Shown piece after piece: positions 1-7,476 of a stretch of 36,668 nucleotides of DNA. Below the pieces are notes generated by a model that saw only the letters and a program-made list of their open reading frames with translations, ran no database searches and was not told where the DNA came from. Location of the stretch: assembly GCA_903789375.1 (NCBI GenBank), contig CAIFEB010000023.1, forward strand, positions 1 to 36,668, in the 5' to 3' direction. The position numbers and the translations under genes are program-made. Each line of letters begins with the position of its first letter. The stretch's first letter is position 1. The DNA comes from an uncultured Eggerthellaceae bacterium. Lineage in GTDB: Bacteria > Actinomycetota > Coriobacteriia > Coriobacteriales > Eggerthellaceae.

Positions 1-4
1 CCGC

Positions 5-607
5 ATGTTCGACCGCCAGTTCGCCGGCGACGCCGCCCCGCGCCACGGCTCTTCGGCCGCCGCCGACGCCGCCGACGGAGCGCCCCGCGCCGCCCTGTAC
101 AAGGGCCGCATGGGCAAGACCGAGCGCAAGTCGGCTCGCATGCAGAACGCGTCTGAAGCGGGTTCGCCTTCGGCCAAGCGCAGCGCGGGAAGCTGGTTCT
201 CGTCGTTTTCGATGACGCGGGGTCGCATGGTGCGTCTGACGGTGGCCGTCTGCGTCGTGCTCGTGTGCGCGTTTTTGTACGCGCCGGCGCAGCAGTACTA
301 CCAGTCGTCGCGCGACAACGCCCGGCTCCAGGCGGAGTACGACGCGATCGCGCAGCGCAACGACGCGCTCCAGCAGCAGAACGACATCCTGTCCACGGAC
401 GCGGGCGTCCAGGACGCGGTCCGGTCGAAGTACGGCTACGTGCAGAACGGCGAGCAGACGGCCAACGTGTCGGGTCTGTCGCAGGACTCCGAGGACGATG
501 CGCAGGAGGTCACGGCAACGGACGCGAACGTCGTGGCGGGCAGCGTCGCCGCGCCCACCTACTGGTACACGCCCATCCTCGACTTCGTGTTCAACGTGAA
601 GGAATAA
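5..607 (+). CDS. Septum formation initiator (FtsB/DivIC-like), start uncertain
   Basis: Single-pass membrane protein of the FtsB/DivIC type, which links cytoplasmic and periplasmic parts of the division machinery. Seen: a basic, Ala/Ser-rich cytoplasmic N-terminus (about residues 1-72), one hydrophobic segment (about 75-93, MVRLTVAVCVVLVCAFLY), then a heptad-like coiled coil rich in Gln/Asn/Leu (about 98-130) and the family's closing element VQDAVRSKYGYVQNGE (135-150), with an acidic tail. The frame is open to the left edge, so the true start may lie outside; an ATG at 110 preceded by AAGGG is another possible start. Context: in many actinobacteria the order is eno, ftsB-like, DUF501, ppx; here ppx follows directly after 40 bases and DUF501 is missing. 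Family assignment is confident; the N-terminal boundary is not. Confidence 0.8.
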   Translation: MFDRQFAGDAAPRHGSSAAADAADGAPRAALYKGRMGKTERKSARMQNASEAGSPSAKRSAGSWFSSFSMTRGRMVRLTVAVCVVLVCAFLYAPAQQYYQSSRDNARLQAEYDAIAQRNDALQQQNDILSTDAGVQDAVRSKYGYVQNGEQTANVSGLSQDSEDDAQEVTATDANVVAGSVAAPTYWYTPILDFVFNVKE

Positions 608-647
608 CGGCGTCGTCGCGACGGCGCCTCAAAGGGAGGCGAATCCC

Positions 648-1658
648 ATGAAGAGCGCAACCGACGAGCGCGCCCAGGCGGCAGGCGTCCGCCCCGGGCG
701 CTATGCGGCCATCGACATCGGGACGGTGACATGCCGCATGCTGGTCGCCGACGTCGACGATGCAGGCGCGCTGCACGAGCTCGACCGCGAGTACGCCATC
801 ACCAACCTGGGCGAGGACGTCGACCGCACCCATCATCTGAAGCCGGAAGCCATCGAGCGCGTGGCATCCACGGTGGCGAGGTTTCTGTCCGTGCTCGCGT
901 CGCTTCAGGCCGCCGACGGCGTGCGCGCTCGGGTGACGGCGTTCGCCACCTCGGCCTCGCGCGACGCCGACAACGCGGCGGAGTTCGAACGGCGCCTCGC
1001 CGACCTGGGCGTATCCGTCACGGTCATCCCCGGGGCCCGCGAGGCGGCGCTGTCGTTTTCGGGAGCGTCGTCGTGCTTTCCGGGCGAGGGGGTCGTCGTG
1101 GTGGACGTCGGCGGCGGCTCGACCGAGGTCAGCGCCGGCTGGGCGGGAAAGCCTCCGGCACGGTCCCGCTCATTCGACATCGGCTGCCGTCGCGTGACCG
1201 AGAAGTTCCTGCACGCCGACCCGCCGACGGCGTCGGAGCTCGACGCGGCGCGCGCCTGGGTGCGCGCTGCCTTCCGCGATTACTTCGCCGATCTGCGGAC
1301 GCGCGGACTGCTCGACGCGCGGCTCGTGGCGGTGGCGGGCACGGCCACCACGGTCGTGTCCGTGCGCGAGGCGATGGCGGTCTACGATTCGGCACGCGTG
1401 CACAAGGCGCACGTGAGCCGCGCCGACCTCGACGCACTTTTCGCGCGTATGGCGGCGCTTCCGCTGTCCGAGCGCCGGAAGGTGACGGGCCTCGACCCCG
1501 GACGGGCGCCCGTGATCGCAGCGGGGCTGCTCATCCTGCAGGAGGTGCTCAGCGCCGGTTCGTTCGACGGATTCACGGTCAGCGAGTCGGACATCCTCCA
1601 AGGCGTTATTTTGTATGCAGCGCAGAATGCCGCTGGTGAGGGTACCCAGGTTTGTTAA
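648..1658 (+). CDS. Ppx/GppA family phosphatase (exopolyphosphatase / pppGpp phosphohydrolase)
   Basis: Actin-fold (ASKHA) phosphatase that removes terminal phosphate from polyphosphate and/or converts pppGpp to ppGpp. Seen in 336 residues: the first phosphate loop AIDIGTVTCRMLVAD (21-35), the second, VVDVGGGSTEV (151-161), the adenosine-type motif VAGTATTVVSV (229-239) and the family signature GLDPGRAPVIAAGLLIL (281-297). It has the short actinobacterial architecture without the HD-like C-terminal domain of E. coli Ppx. A GGGAGG ribosome site lies 8 bases before the ATG. It sits 40 bases after the septum initiator, so the two are probably co-transcribed. A (p)ppGpp role would fit with the Rel enzyme at 19.2 kb, but the sequence cannot distinguish polyphosphate from pppGpp as substrate. 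Confidence 0.9.
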   Translation: MKSATDERAQAAGVRPGRYAAIDIGTVTCRMLVADVDDAGALHELDREYAITNLGEDVDRTHHLKPEAIERVASTVARFLSVLASLQAADGVRARVTAFATSASRDADNAAEFERRLADLGVSVTVIPGAREAALSFSGASSCFPGEGVVVVDVGGGSTEVSAGWAGKPPARSRSFDIGCRRVTEKFLHADPPTASELDAARAWVRAAFRDYFADLRTRGLLDARLVAVAGTATTVVSVREAMAVYDSARVHKAHVSRADLDALFARMAALPLSERRKVTGLDPGRAPVIAAGLLILQEVLSAGSFDGFTVSESDILQGVILYAAQNAAGEGTQVC

Positions 1659-1691
1659 AGTGGCAGGGACGTCTCGGACGCATGCGGGAAC

Positions 1692-1776
1692 GGGAGCGTG
1701 GCGGAATTGGCAGACGCAGCGGACTTAAAATCCGCCATCTTTTGATATGTGGGTTCGAGTCCCACCGCTCCTACCA
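1692..1776 (+). tRNA. tRNA-Leu, anticodon TAA, CCA encoded
   Basis: 85-base class II tRNA. The acceptor arm GGGAGCG (1692-1698) pairs with CGCTCCT (1766-1772, one G-T pair), followed by discriminator A and an encoded CCA (1774-1776). The anticodon stem GCGGA/TCCGC (1719-1723, 1731-1735) encloses loop CTTAAAA, giving anticodon TAA at 1726-1728. The variable arm is ATC-TTTT-GAT, and the T arm GTGGG/CCCAC holds the TTCGAGT loop. It reads UUA and by wobble UUG; UUA is very rare in this window (see finding). Confidence 0.97.
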
Positions 1777-2040
1777 GTCTGCTGCGCGGTGGGCGTCCGA
1801 CATGCGATGCACGCGAGCCATACGCACTGCGCCTTGGCGCGTGCGCGCGAATCGCCTCGCAGGTATGCGCAGCGCGAAGGTTGGCGCGACGAGCGCCGTC
1901 TTCGCATGAAGGTCTCACGGCCGCGTCGCGCGGGGGTTGCGATTTTCGGCATCATTCACCATCGGGGCGATGCCGCAGATCGCAGGGCACGTTCGTCGCT
2001 GCTGCGGGGAGCTCGAGCTATTGGATTCGAAGTGAAGGGC

Positions 2041-2056
2041 GGGTTTCTGTAAACCC
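2041..2056 (+). other. Hairpin directly before the polyprenyl synthase start codon
   Basis: GGGTTT-CTGT-AAACCC is a perfect 6-bp stem with a 4-base loop that ends at the base before the ATG at 2057. The only purine-rich ribosome-site candidate (AAGGGCGGG, about 2036-2043) runs into its 5' arm, so folding could hide it. The remaining gap 1777-2040 after the tRNA is GC-rich; I see no gene or convincing promoter in it. Confidence 0.5.
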
Positions 2057-3109
2057 ATGGGAGAATTGAAAGAGGCCCTCAGCACGGGTCGCAAACCGGC
2101 ATCGTTCGAGGAGTTCATCGAGTCGTACGCGACGAAGATCGGCGCGGCGGTGAACGCCTACATCCCGAAGGGCACGCACCCCGACATGGACCGATACCTG
2201 TACGACCCGCTCAAGCGCTACAGCGAGAACGGCGGCAAGCGCCATCGTCCGCTCATCTGCATGGCAGCCTGCCTGGCCGTCGGCGGTGACGAGACCCGCG
2301 CCATCAGCGCGGCGGCCGCCATCGAGCACTTCCACACGGCGGCGCTCATCCACGACGACATCGCCGACGAGGCGGAGCTGCGCCGCGGCAAGCCGTGCCT
2401 GCATCTGACGGAGGGCGTGGGCCTGGCCATCAACATGGGCGACTTGGGGCTGTCCCTGGTCAACGGCACGGTCGTGAACGACCCCACGCTCGATGACGCC
2501 ACCAAGGTGCGCGTCATCCGCGAGCTCACCGACATGACGCGCCGCACCATCGAAGGCCAGGCGCTCGACATCGGTTGGGCGCGCGACGAGCGCTACGACA
2601 TCACGCCGGACGACTATCTCGTCATGGCCACGCATAAGACGGCCCACTACTCGGGCGCCGTGCCGCTGGCCATCGGCGCCATCATCGGAGGCGGCACCGA
2701 TACCCAGATCGAGGCGCTGCGCAACTACGGCCTTGACACCGGCCTCGCGTTCCAGATTCAGGACGACCTGCTGAACCTGGTCGGACGCGCGGAAAGCACC
2801 AAGAAGGGCTTTCGCGACGACATCACCGAGGGCAAGCGCACGCTCGTCGTGGTGCATGCGCTGCAGAACCTCGACGACGGCAAGCGCAACCGCCTCATCG
2901 AGATCCTGTCGTCCAAGGAGAAGGACCCGGCGGTCCTCGCCGAGGCCGTCGACATCATGACGGAGGCGGGCAGCATCGACTACGCACGGCAGTACGCGGA
3001 GAACCTGACGAGCATCGCCAAGAACCGCCTCGTCGACATGATCGACGCATCACCCGCGCGTGACCTGCTGATTTCGATGGCGGACTGGTTCGTCAACCGT
3101 CTGAATTAG
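2057..3109 (+). CDS. Polyprenyl diphosphate synthase (trans-isoprenyl diphosphate synthase)
   Basis: Condenses isopentenyl diphosphate onto allylic diphosphates to build the chains used for menaquinone tails or cell-wall carrier lipid. Seen in 350 residues: GGKRHRP (59-65) for isopentenyl diphosphate binding, first Asp-rich motif HDDIADEAELRRG (99-111, the DDxxD form), the KTAHY segment (about 194-198), second Asp-rich region FQIQDDLLNLVG (232-243) and GKRT (259-262). In the second motif the fifth position is Asn, where DDxxD is usual. Product length is set by residues just before the first motif (here IEHFHTAALI); the two bulky aromatics expected of farnesyl synthases are not obvious, which leans towards geranylgeranyl or longer products, but this is weak. 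It appears transcribed alone. Confidence 0.9.
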   Translation: MGELKEALSTGRKPASFEEFIESYATKIGAAVNAYIPKGTHPDMDRYLYDPLKRYSENGGKRHRPLICMAACLAVGGDETRAISAAAAIEHFHTAALIHDDIADEAELRRGKPCLHLTEGVGLAINMGDLGLSLVNGTVVNDPTLDDATKVRVIRELTDMTRRTIEGQALDIGWARDERYDITPDDYLVMATHKTAHYSGAVPLAIGAIIGGGTDTQIEALRNYGLDTGLAFQIQDDLLNLVGRAESTKKGFRDDITEGKRTLVVVHALQNLDDGKRNRLIEILSSKEKDPAVLAEAVDIMTEAGSIDYARQYAENLTSIAKNRLVDMIDASPARDLLISMADWFVNRLN

Positions 3110-3155
3110 AAGCTTTCGCGGCCCTGGGCGCCGCATGCGAGCAGAGGTAGAGAGC

Positions 3156-4052
3156 ATGGAAACGATAGGACTCAACGATACGGGCGCAGCCGTCGAGGAC
3201 GTGCAGCAGCGCTTGGTGGCGGCGGGCGTCCTGCCCGAAAGCAGCGTCGACGGCGTGTACGGCCCCAACACGGCGGCCGCCGTCCGGACGTTCCGCATGC
3301 AGGCGGGCTTGCCGGCGGGCGACGACGTGACGCAGAAGGTCTGGACCGCCCTCGTCGACGCCTCCTACCGCATGGGCGACCGCACGCTGTACCTGCACAT
3401 GCCCTACTTCCATGGCCGCGACGTGCTCGAGCTGCAGCAGGCGCTCGGCGCGCTCGGGTTCTCGACGGGCGACGAGGACGGCATCTTCGGCGCCTACACC
3501 GAGGACGCGCTGCGCAAGTTCCAGCTGAACCTGGGCCTGCCGTCCGACGGCATCGCCGGCGCGTACACCTACGCGGCCATCCGCAACCTGCACCATTCCT
3601 GGGAGGGCAAGAAACCCATCCAGGTGCCGGTCAACCTGGGTTTCGCGCGAGCGGCCGACGTGCTGGAACGCCATGCCATCTGCCTGTTCGGCACCGACGA
3701 CTTCACGCGCAGCGTGGCGTCGCGCATGAGCAACCTGTCGCTCGCCACCAACCCCGCATCGAAGATCCTGTCGGCCGACTCGCTTCTCGTGCGCCCGGAC
3801 GACACGATGACGCTCGTGCACATCGTCCTGCCGGGCGAGCAGACGGACGAGACGGTGCCGCGCGTCAGCTTCGAGCCGAACGCCACGCTGTCGCTGCGCC
3901 TGGCCTCCGCGCTCGAGAAGGCGCACGCCACGGCCCCGTCGCGCATCGCGGTGGAGCTGCCGGGCAGCGTCTGGGAGGACGCGGGCGAAGGCAGGTCGGC
4001 CCAGCACTTCGCCATCACGCTGCTCGACGCGCTCTGCGCTGCGCTGTCGTAG
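3156..4052 (+). CDS. Cytoplasmic protein with two peptidoglycan-binding repeats
   Basis: 298 residues from the ATG at 3156, preceded by AGAGG at a good distance; an upstream in-frame ATG at 3135 lacks a ribosome site. Two PG_binding_1 domains are visible: residues 8-66 (VEDVQQRLVAAGV ... VDGVYGPNTAAAVRTFR) and 84-144 (LELQQALGALGF ... DGIFGAYTEDALRKFQ). The last 140 residues (about 155-298) match no family I recognise. No signal peptide or membrane segment is visible, which is odd for a wall-binding protein. Known parallel: actinobacterial CwlM also combines two such domains with an amidase-like C-terminus and works in the cytoplasm as a regulator of MurA. The C-terminus here lacks recognisable zinc ligands of Amidase_3, so a CwlM-like role is only a suggestion. 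Confidence 0.75.
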   Translation: METIGLNDTGAAVEDVQQRLVAAGVLPESSVDGVYGPNTAAAVRTFRMQAGLPAGDDVTQKVWTALVDASYRMGDRTLYLHMPYFHGRDVLELQQALGALGFSTGDEDGIFGAYTEDALRKFQLNLGLPSDGIAGAYTYAAIRNLHHSWEGKKPIQVPVNLGFARAADVLERHAICLFGTDDFTRSVASRMSNLSLATNPASKILSADSLLVRPDDTMTLVHIVLPGEQTDETVPRVSFEPNATLSLRLASALEKAHATAPSRIAVELPGSVWEDAGEGRSAQHFAITLLDALCAALS

Positions 4053-4077
4053 GAACGCCCGGCGTTCGCGCCGTTCC
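4052..4077 (+). terminator. Hairpin with UUCG tetraloop after the peptidoglycan-binding gene
   Basis: GGAAC (4052-4056) pairs with GTTCC (4073-4077); inside it GGCG-TTCG-CGCC (4061-4072) forms a very stable UUCG tetraloop, with a 4-base bulge on the 5' side. It starts in the stop codon. No T-run follows, so it may be a weak terminator or a transcript-end stabiliser. Confidence 0.5.
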
Positions 4078-4152
4078 CACAGCTTCCGGCGCCGCTTGCT
4101 CTGTTGACTGCGTGAGAGCGTCCGGTGCCTGAGAAAGCGCTGTTCACCCCAA

Positions 4153-4161
4153 TGCTACAAT
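4153..4161 (+). promoter_or_regulatory. Candidate extended -10 promoter of leuCDB
   Basis: TGCTACAAT is an extended -10 (TG-C-TACAAT); no good -35 stands 16-18 bases upstream. The start point would be near 4168, giving a leader of about 30 bases, too short for a leucine attenuator or T-box. Confidence 0.5.
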
Positions 4162-4197
4162 CCGTTCCATCCATAGGAAACGGAAGAAGGGGTGACT

Positions 4198-5466
4198 ATG
4201 GCGCGTCCCATGACCATAGCGGAGAAGATCCTCGCCGCCCACGCCGGCCTGGACGAGGTGGAGCCGGGGCAGCTGATCGAGTGCGACCTTGACCTGGTGC
4301 TGTCAAACGACGTCACCACGCCCATCGCGGTGCGCGAGTTCAAGAAGATCGGCGTCGACAAGGTGTTCGATCCTGAAAAGATCGTCCTGGTGCCCGACCA
4401 CTACACGCCCAACAAGGACATCAACAGCGCCGAGCAGGCCAAGATCGTGCGCGATTTCGCCCGTGAGCAGGGCATCACGCACTACTACGAGGTGGGCTGC
4501 ATGGGCGTCGAGCACGCGCTGCTGCCGGAGCTCGGCGTCGTGGGCGCGGGCGACCTGGTCATCGGCGCCGACAGCCACACGTGCACCTACGGCGCGCTTG
4601 GCGCGTTCTCCACGGGCGTCGGCTCCACCGACGCGGGCGTGGGCTACGCCACGGGCCGCGCGTGGTTCAAGGTTCCCGAGTCTATGCTGTTCCGCGTCCA
4701 CGGCAAGCTGGCGCCGGGCGTCACGGGCAAGGACCTCATCCTGCACATCATTGGCATGATCGGCGTGGACGGCGCGCTCTACCGCGCCATGGAGTTCACC
4801 GGCGACGCCATCCATGCGCTGTCCATGGACCAGCGCATGTCCATCTCCAACATGGCCATCGAGGCCGGTGGCAAAGCGGGCATCATCGAGGTCGACGACG
4901 TCACGCGCGCCTACCTGGACGGCCGCGCCGAGCGCCCCTACACCGAGTACCACAGCGATCCAGACGCCAGCTACTACGCCGTGTACGACATCGACGCCGC
5001 CGACGTCGTGCCCACCGTGGCGTTTCCGCATCTGCCCTCCAACACGCGCCCGGTCGCCGAAGCGCGCGACGTGCAGATCGACCAGGCCGTCATCGGCAGC
5101 TGCACCAACGGCCGCATGGAGGACATGCGCCAGGCCGCCGCGGTGCTCAAGGGCCGCAAGGTCAACCCGCGCGTCCGCTGCATCGTCATCCCGGCCACGC
5201 AGCACGTGTACCGCCAGTGCGTCGACGAGGGCCTGATGGACATCTTCCTGGATGCCAACTGCGCCGTCTCCACGCCCACGTGCGGCCCGTGCCTGGGCGG
5301 CTACATGGGCGTGTTGGCAAAGGGCGAGCGCGCCGTCTCCACCACCAACCGCAACTTCATCGGGCGCATGGGCTCTCCCGACAGCGAGGTGTACCTGGCC
5401 TCGCCGGCGGTGGCCGCGGCAAGCGCCGTTTTGGGCCACATCGGTCTGCCCGATGATCTGGACTAG
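4198..5466 (+). CDS. leuC: 3-isopropylmalate dehydratase large subunit
   Basis: Aconitase-superfamily subunit that, with LeuD, converts 2-isopropylmalate to 3-isopropylmalate in leucine synthesis. The ATG at 4198 is preferred over GTG at 4192, which abuts the ribosome site AGAAGGGG. At 422 residues it is the shorter archaeal/HACN-type LeuC, not the roughly 466-residue E. coli type. The three cluster-ligand cysteines are in place: C302 in [11 protein letters not shown], and C362 and C365 in [27 protein letters not shown] (about 122-136) is the usual substrate-site segment. It is followed after 12 bases by leuD. The enzyme needs a [4Fe-4S] cluster, which the suf locus downstream could supply. 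The same subfamily includes homoaconitase and citraconate hydratases, but leuB beside it supports leucine synthesis. leuA is not in the window. Confidence 0.95.
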   Translation: MARPMTIAEKILAAHAGLDEVEPGQLIECDLDLVLSNDVTTPIAVREFKKIGVDKVFDPEKIVLVPDHYTPNKDINSAEQAKIVRDFAREQGITHYYEVGCMGVEHALLPELGVVGAGDLVIGADSHTCTYGALGAFSTGVGSTDAGVGYATGRAWFKVPESMLFRVHGKLAPGVTGKDLILHIIGMIGVDGALYRAMEFTGDAIHALSMDQRMSISNMAIEAGGKAGIIEVDDVTRAYLDGRAERPYTEYHSDPDASYYAVYDIDAADVVPTVAFPHLPSNTRPVAEARDVQIDQAVIGSCTNGRMEDMRQAAAVLKGRKVNPRVRCIVIPATQHVYRQCVDEGLMDIFLDANCAVSTPTCGPCLGGYMGVLAKGERAVSTTNRNFIGRMGSPDSEVYLASPAVAAASAVLGHIGLPDDLD

Positions 5467-5478
5467 GGAGGATACGCC

Positions 5479-5985
5479 ATGCAATTCAAGGGAACCGTCC
5501 ATCGTTACGGCCGCGACGTCGATACCGACGTCATCATCCCGGCCCGGTACCTGACCACGTCCGACCCGGCCGAGCTGGCCAAGCACTGCCTGGTCGACTT
5601 GGATCCGACGTTCGTCGACAAGGTGAAGCCCGGTGACATCATCGTGGCCGAGGAGAACTTCGGCTGCGGCTCGTCGCGCGAGCACGCGCCCATCGCCATC
5701 AAAGCCGCGGGCATCGACTGCGTCATCGCCAAGAGCTTCGCGCGCATCTTCTATCGCAACTCGATCAACATCGGCTTGCCCATCATGGAGTGCCCCGAGG
5801 CCGTGGACGCCATCAAGGACGGCGACACGGTGTCGGTTGACGCCGACGCGGGCACCATCGTCGACGAGACAACGGGCCAGACCTTCACGGCCCATCCGTT
5901 TCCGCCGTTCATCCGCGAGATCATCGAGGCAGGCGGCCTGATCAACCGCACCAAGGCGAAGTTCGCCGAAAAGGCGCAGGCTTAA
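5479..5985 (+). CDS. leuD: 3-isopropylmalate dehydratase small subunit
   Basis: Swivel-domain partner of LeuC, 168 residues, the short archaeal-type size that matches the LeuC form here. Diagnostic segment [16 protein letters not shown] (59-74) holds the substrate-contacting Ser/Arg, and [18 protein letters not shown] (23-40) is typical of this subfamily. GGGAGG lies 7 bases before the ATG, and only 12 bases separate it from leuC, so the pair is co-transcribed and made in equal amounts. The gap to leuB is much longer (129 bases) and structured. Confidence 0.95.
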   Translation: MQFKGTVHRYGRDVDTDVIIPARYLTTSDPAELAKHCLVDLDPTFVDKVKPGDIIVAEENFGCGSSREHAPIAIKAAGIDCVIAKSFARIFYRNSINIGLPIMECPEAVDAIKDGDTVSVDADAGTIVDETTGQTFTAHPFPPFIREIIEAGGLINRTKAKFAEKAQA

Positions 5986-6008
5986 AGCGCAGGCGCGTAC
6001 GCGAAGCG

Positions 6009-6086
6009 GGCTCGGGCGCAGATCCGGGTCTGCTTCGAGCCGTTCGTGAAACAGCCGCCGTGTCCGGTGTGCCCCGGGCGCGGCGG
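6009..6086 (+). other. Two hairpins in the leuD-leuB gap
   Basis: First hairpin, 6009-6041: outer stem GGCTCG/CGAGCC, small internal loop, inner stem GCAGA/TCTGC plus one T-G pair around CCGG. Second hairpin, 6055-6086: CCGCCG/CGGCGG around a GC-rich loop. No T-run follows either. They lie between co-oriented operon genes, upstream of the GAAAGGA ribosome site (6103-6109) of leuB, so processing or partial termination that tunes LeuB level is possible. Confidence 0.5.
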
Positions 6087-6114
6087 TGGGGAATCGCTGT
6101 TCGAAAGGACCATC

Positions 6115-7224
6115 ATGACGAAGCAGTTCAAGATCTGCCTGCTGCCGGGCGACGGCATCGGGCCCGAGATCATCGCGGAGAGCGTGAAGGTGCTCGACGC
6201 GATCGGCGCCAAGTACGACACGAAGTTCGACTACGAGGAGGCGCTCCTGGGCGGCATCGCCATCGATGAGACGGGCTCGCCGTATCCGGAGGCCACGCAG
6301 ACGTGCGCGCACGAGGCGGACGCCGTGCTGCTTGCGGCCGTCGGCGGCCCCAAGTGGGATTCCACCGACCCCACGGCTCCCCGTCCTGAGCAGGGTCTTC
6401 TGGGCATTCGCAAGGACCTGGGCCTGTACACCAACCTGCGCCCGGTGCGCACCTACCGCGCGCTCGCCGATTCCTCGACGCTCAAGCCCGAGGTCATCGA
6501 CGGCGTCGATCTGATCATCGTGCGCGAGCTGACGGGCGGTCTGTACTTCGGCGCTCGCGAGCGCTTCTACGACGAGCTGGGCTCGGGCGCGAACGGCACG
6601 GCCGGCCAGCGCGCCTACGACACGCTCGAGTACCGCGAGTACGAGGTCGAGCGCATCGCCCGCCAGGCGTTCGAGGCTGCGCGCAAGCGCCGCGGCCGCG
6701 TGCACTCCATCGACAAGGCCAATGTCCTGGAGACAAGCCGCATGTGGCGCGAAATCGTGCACCGCATCCACGACGAGGAGTATCCGGACATCGAGCTCAC
6801 CGACATGCTCGTGGACAACACGGCCATGCAGCTCGTGGCCAATCCGCGCCAGTTCGACGTGCTCGTGACCGAGAACACGTTCGGCGATATCCTGTCCGAC
6901 GAGGCGTCCATGCTCACCGGCTCGCTCGGCATGCTCGCGTCCGCCAGCCTGGGCGACGGCACGGCGCTGTACGAGCCGAGCCACGGCAGCGCGCCCGACA
7001 TCGCCGGCCAGGGCATCGCCAACCCGATTGCCCAGATCCTGTCCGCCGAGATGATGCTGCGCTACAGCTTCGACATGGCCGACGCCGCCGACGACATCGC
7101 GCACGCCGTGGAGGCCGTGCTCGACGAGGGATGGCGCACGGGCGACCTCAAGCAGGCCGACACGCCGGCCGACCACGTGTTGGGCACGGCGGCCATGGGC
7201 GACAAGATCGTCGCGCACCTGTAG
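6115..7224 (+). CDS. leuB: 3-isopropylmalate dehydrogenase
   Basis: Oxidises and decarboxylates 3-isopropylmalate to 2-oxoisocaproate with NAD+ and a divalent metal. The start at 6115 ([16 protein letters not shown]) has GAAAGGA at a 5-base distance; an upstream in-frame ATG at 6046 would add a Pro/Cys/Arg-rich stretch unlike the family. 369 residues, normal for LeuB. Seen: [31 protein letters not shown] (substrate loop with Arg residues), [23 protein letters not shown], the metal/substrate segment [17 protein letters not shown], and the nucleotide-binding stretch [18 protein letters not shown]. Third gene of the leu cluster; a GC-rich hairpin follows at 7248. Confidence 0.96.
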   Translation: MTKQFKICLLPGDGIGPEIIAESVKVLDAIGAKYDTKFDYEEALLGGIAIDETGSPYPEATQTCAHEADAVLLAAVGGPKWDSTDPTAPRPEQGLLGIRKDLGLYTNLRPVRTYRALADSSTLKPEVIDGVDLIIVRELTGGLYFGARERFYDELGSGANGTAGQRAYDTLEYREYEVERIARQAFEAARKRRGRVHSIDKANVLETSRMWREIVHRIHDEEYPDIELTDMLVDNTAMQLVANPRQFDVLVTENTFGDILSDEASMLTGSLGMLASASLGDGTALYEPSHGSAPDIAGQGIANPIAQILSAEMMLRYSFDMADAADDIAHAVEAVLDEGWRTGDLKQADTPADHVLGTAAMGDKIVAHL

Positions 7225-7247
7225 GGCGCGCGGGGCTGCGGGCTGCG

Positions 7248-7267
7248 GCTGCGCACGCATGCGCAGC
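7248..7267 (+). terminator. Perfect 8-bp hairpin after leuB
   Basis: GCTGCGCA-CGCA-TGCGCAGC, 24 bases after the leuB stop. No T-run follows, common for terminators in GC-rich actinobacteria, so function is only probable. The rest of 7225-7476 is GC-rich with no gene I can support. Confidence 0.45.
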
Positions 7268-7476
7268 GCACGGCGGGCCGATGCGCTGCGCGAGTGGGCG
7301 ACCACAAGCCCGCGGCGGGCGCTCTCACGCGCAGCGAGGGCCGCATGCCGCCCGCTTTCGGGTCCTGTCGGTCAAGCAAGGCGCATGACCTGCGCCGATG
7401 AAGATTGCAAGAGGCAGGCGCTGCGTTCGCTGTCGCGGGCGCAGCGCCTGCTGTTCGGGGGAGGATGTTCCAAGGA

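Noticed and set aside
1747-2069. Overlapping frames starting inside the tRNA
   Set aside because: They begin within the tRNA-Leu gene, lack ribosome sites and have no known motif.
4053-4197. T-box or leucine attenuator before leuC
   Set aside because: Leader of about 30 bases from the candidate promoter; no Leu-rich peptide and no T-box motif.
4303-7305. A minus-strand open frame of 1000 codons opposite leuCDB
   Set aside because: Same artefact: shadow of strongly biased codons, no recognisable domain.
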